Part shown: piece by piece, positions 63,276 to 64,000 of the stretch
How positions within the stretch are numbered: the first letter of the stretch is position 1
How the letters are laid out: every line of letters begins with the position of its first letter
From: Roseibacillus sp.
GTDB taxonomy: Bacteria > Verrucomicrobiota > Verrucomicrobiia > Verrucomicrobiales > Akkermansiaceae
Length of the DNA stretch: 64,000 nucleotides
Assembly (NCBI GenBank): GCA_002686085.1
Contig: NZAC01000034.1
Coordinates: forward strand, 34,390 to 98,389
Direction of reading: 5' to 3'
Notes under the pieces: model-generated
What the model was told of the DNA's origin: nothing
The model's database searches: none
Seen by the model: only the letters and a program-made list of their open reading frames with translations
Translations under genes and position numbers: made by a program

Positions 63276-64000
63276 ATGCGTTCTTTCATCAACTTCAGCC
63301 CCGCCTTTATCTTAGTCATCTTAAGTTCCGTCGCTTCTGCCGCAGATTGGCCTCAGTATCTCGGCATCAAGGGTGACGCCGTCTCATCTGAAACAATCAA
63401 CGGCGACTGGAAAAATCAGGCCCCAAAGATTCTTTGGAAAGCCAAAGTCGGCAAAGGGTGCGGAAGTTGGTCCATCGTGGGCGGGAAGGCCTTGGTGGTG
63501 GGCAATGATAAAGGCAACGATATCGTAAGCTGCAGGGCCGCAGACACTGGTAAGCTCATCTGGCAGCACGAGTATCCCGAGAAGCTTGTGGCTAATCTCT
63601 ATGAGGGCGGTCCGAACACAACCCCCACTGTCGACGGAAACAGAGTCTACACCTTGAGTAAGTCCGGGGTTCTGTTTTGCCTGAATCTGGGAGACGGGCG
63701 GCCCATCTGGCGCCGGCATCTCCGAGATGAGCTTGGCGGAAAGCCGGGAGGATGGGGATTCACTGCCTCACCCGTCGTTGATGGCGACCTCGTTTACGTT
63801 CTGCCCTGCTCCAAGGATGGCGCATTCTACGCGCTGGATAAAAAGACCGGGAAAGTCGCCTGGCACACCACCAACATCCAGCGATCAGGCTATGCCACTC
63901 CCGTCCTGACCAACATCGACGGAAAGAGGGCGGCCTTGGTTTTCTACGGTAGGACCGTTGTGGCACACGACTTAACGGCGAAGGGCAAGATCCTCTTCCA
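63276..64000 (+). CDS. Secreted PQQ-like beta-propeller protein (3' end outside window)
   Basis: From ATG 63276 an open frame runs without a stop to the window end (241 codons). It begins with a signal peptide (residues 5-22, FINFSPAFILVILSSVASAA), then DWPQYLGIKGDAVSSE, the usual mature start of PQQ-like propeller proteins, and blades including APKILWKAKVGKG, GKLIWQHEYPEK, GRPIWRRHLRDEL and GKVAWHTTN. It is divergent from the TonB receptor gene. It differs from the three propeller proteins at 49.7-60.9 kb and is cut by the edge. Confidence 0.85.
   Translation, partial: MRSFINFSPAFILVILSSVASAADWPQYLGIKGDAVSSETINGDWKNQAPKILWKAKVGKGCGSWSIVGGKALVVGNDKGNDIVSCRAADTGKLIWQHEYPEKLVANLYEGGPNTTPTVDGNRVYTLSKSGVLFCLNLGDGRPIWRRHLRDELGGKPGGWGFTASPVVDGDLVYVLPCSKDGAFYALDKKTGKVAWHTTNIQRSGYATPVLTNIDGKRAALVFYGRTVVAHDLTAKGKILF

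Noticed and set aside
1..64000. tRNA, rRNA, CRISPR or insertion sequences
   Set aside because: No cloverleaf with a T-loop consensus, no spaced direct repeats, and no transposase or terminal inverted repeats were seen when reading the sequence; short RNAs could be missed by eye.

Overview
The window is about 64 kb of a GC-rich bacterial chromosome, densely coded, with no rRNA, tRNA, CRISPR array, phage or insertion sequence that I could recognise. The mix of genes suggests a free-living, Gram-negative member of the Verrucomicrobiota. It has an ExbB-ExbD-ExbD-TPR-TPR operon, a MoxR/DUF58/transglutaminase set, a PEP-CTERM protein, a secreted sulfatase, several secreted esterase-like hydrolases, multiple PQQ-like beta-propeller proteins, and a DUF3311 plus sodium-symporter pair. 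This phylum call is inference from gene content; no marker gene was compared.

Left part (1-37.6 kb): mostly housekeeping genes in short blocks on both strands. In order: the 3' part of larC; a small RelE-like protein; the ExbB/ExbD/TPR envelope-energisation operon (minus); nth with a 3D-domain lipoprotein; a family-4-like uracil-DNA glycosylase; an M3 oligopeptidase; a zinc-ribbon membrane protein; a GHL10-type glycoside hydrolase; an M29 aminopeptidase; purN; the MoxR-DUF58-transglutaminase trio; tsaB; citrate synthase; a half-size TauE/SafE protein; holA; a PEP-CTERM/lamin-tail protein; tadA; rpe; a sulfatase; an esterase; a HAD phosphatase; rdgB; a serine hydrolase; leuS; and a parvulin-type PPIase. 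Two strong intrinsic-terminator hairpins lie at 10.4 kb and 32.7 kb. Each sits in an intergenic stretch that could also hold a small RNA.

Right part (37.7-63.2 kb): about 25 kb in which every gene is on the minus strand. Read in the direction of transcription it begins with a TonB-dependent receptor, two large PQQ-like propeller proteins, and a DUF3311 protein with a sodium:solute symporter. Next comes a four-gene block: an EhpF/LuxE-like adenylate-forming enzyme, an aldehyde-dehydrogenase-fold reductase lacking the usual general-base Glu, an iron-containing alcohol dehydrogenase, and a PQQ propeller protein. It ends with a tightly overlapping block: HemN-like radical SAM, chorismate-lyase-like protein, halogenase-family FAD enzyme, glycosyltransferase, 4HBT thioesterase, membrane protein, PaaK-like CoA ligase, ABC ATPase and FtsX-type permease, followed by an alpha/beta hydrolase. 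The four-gene block looks able to activate and reduce a carboxylic acid to an alcohol. The last block looks like a pathway that makes, modifies, glycosylates and exports an aromatic (4-hydroxybenzoate-type) product. I know of no described system with this exact gene set, and it is the best candidate here for something new.

The window ends inside a further PQQ-like propeller gene on the plus strand, divergent from the TonB receptor gene.
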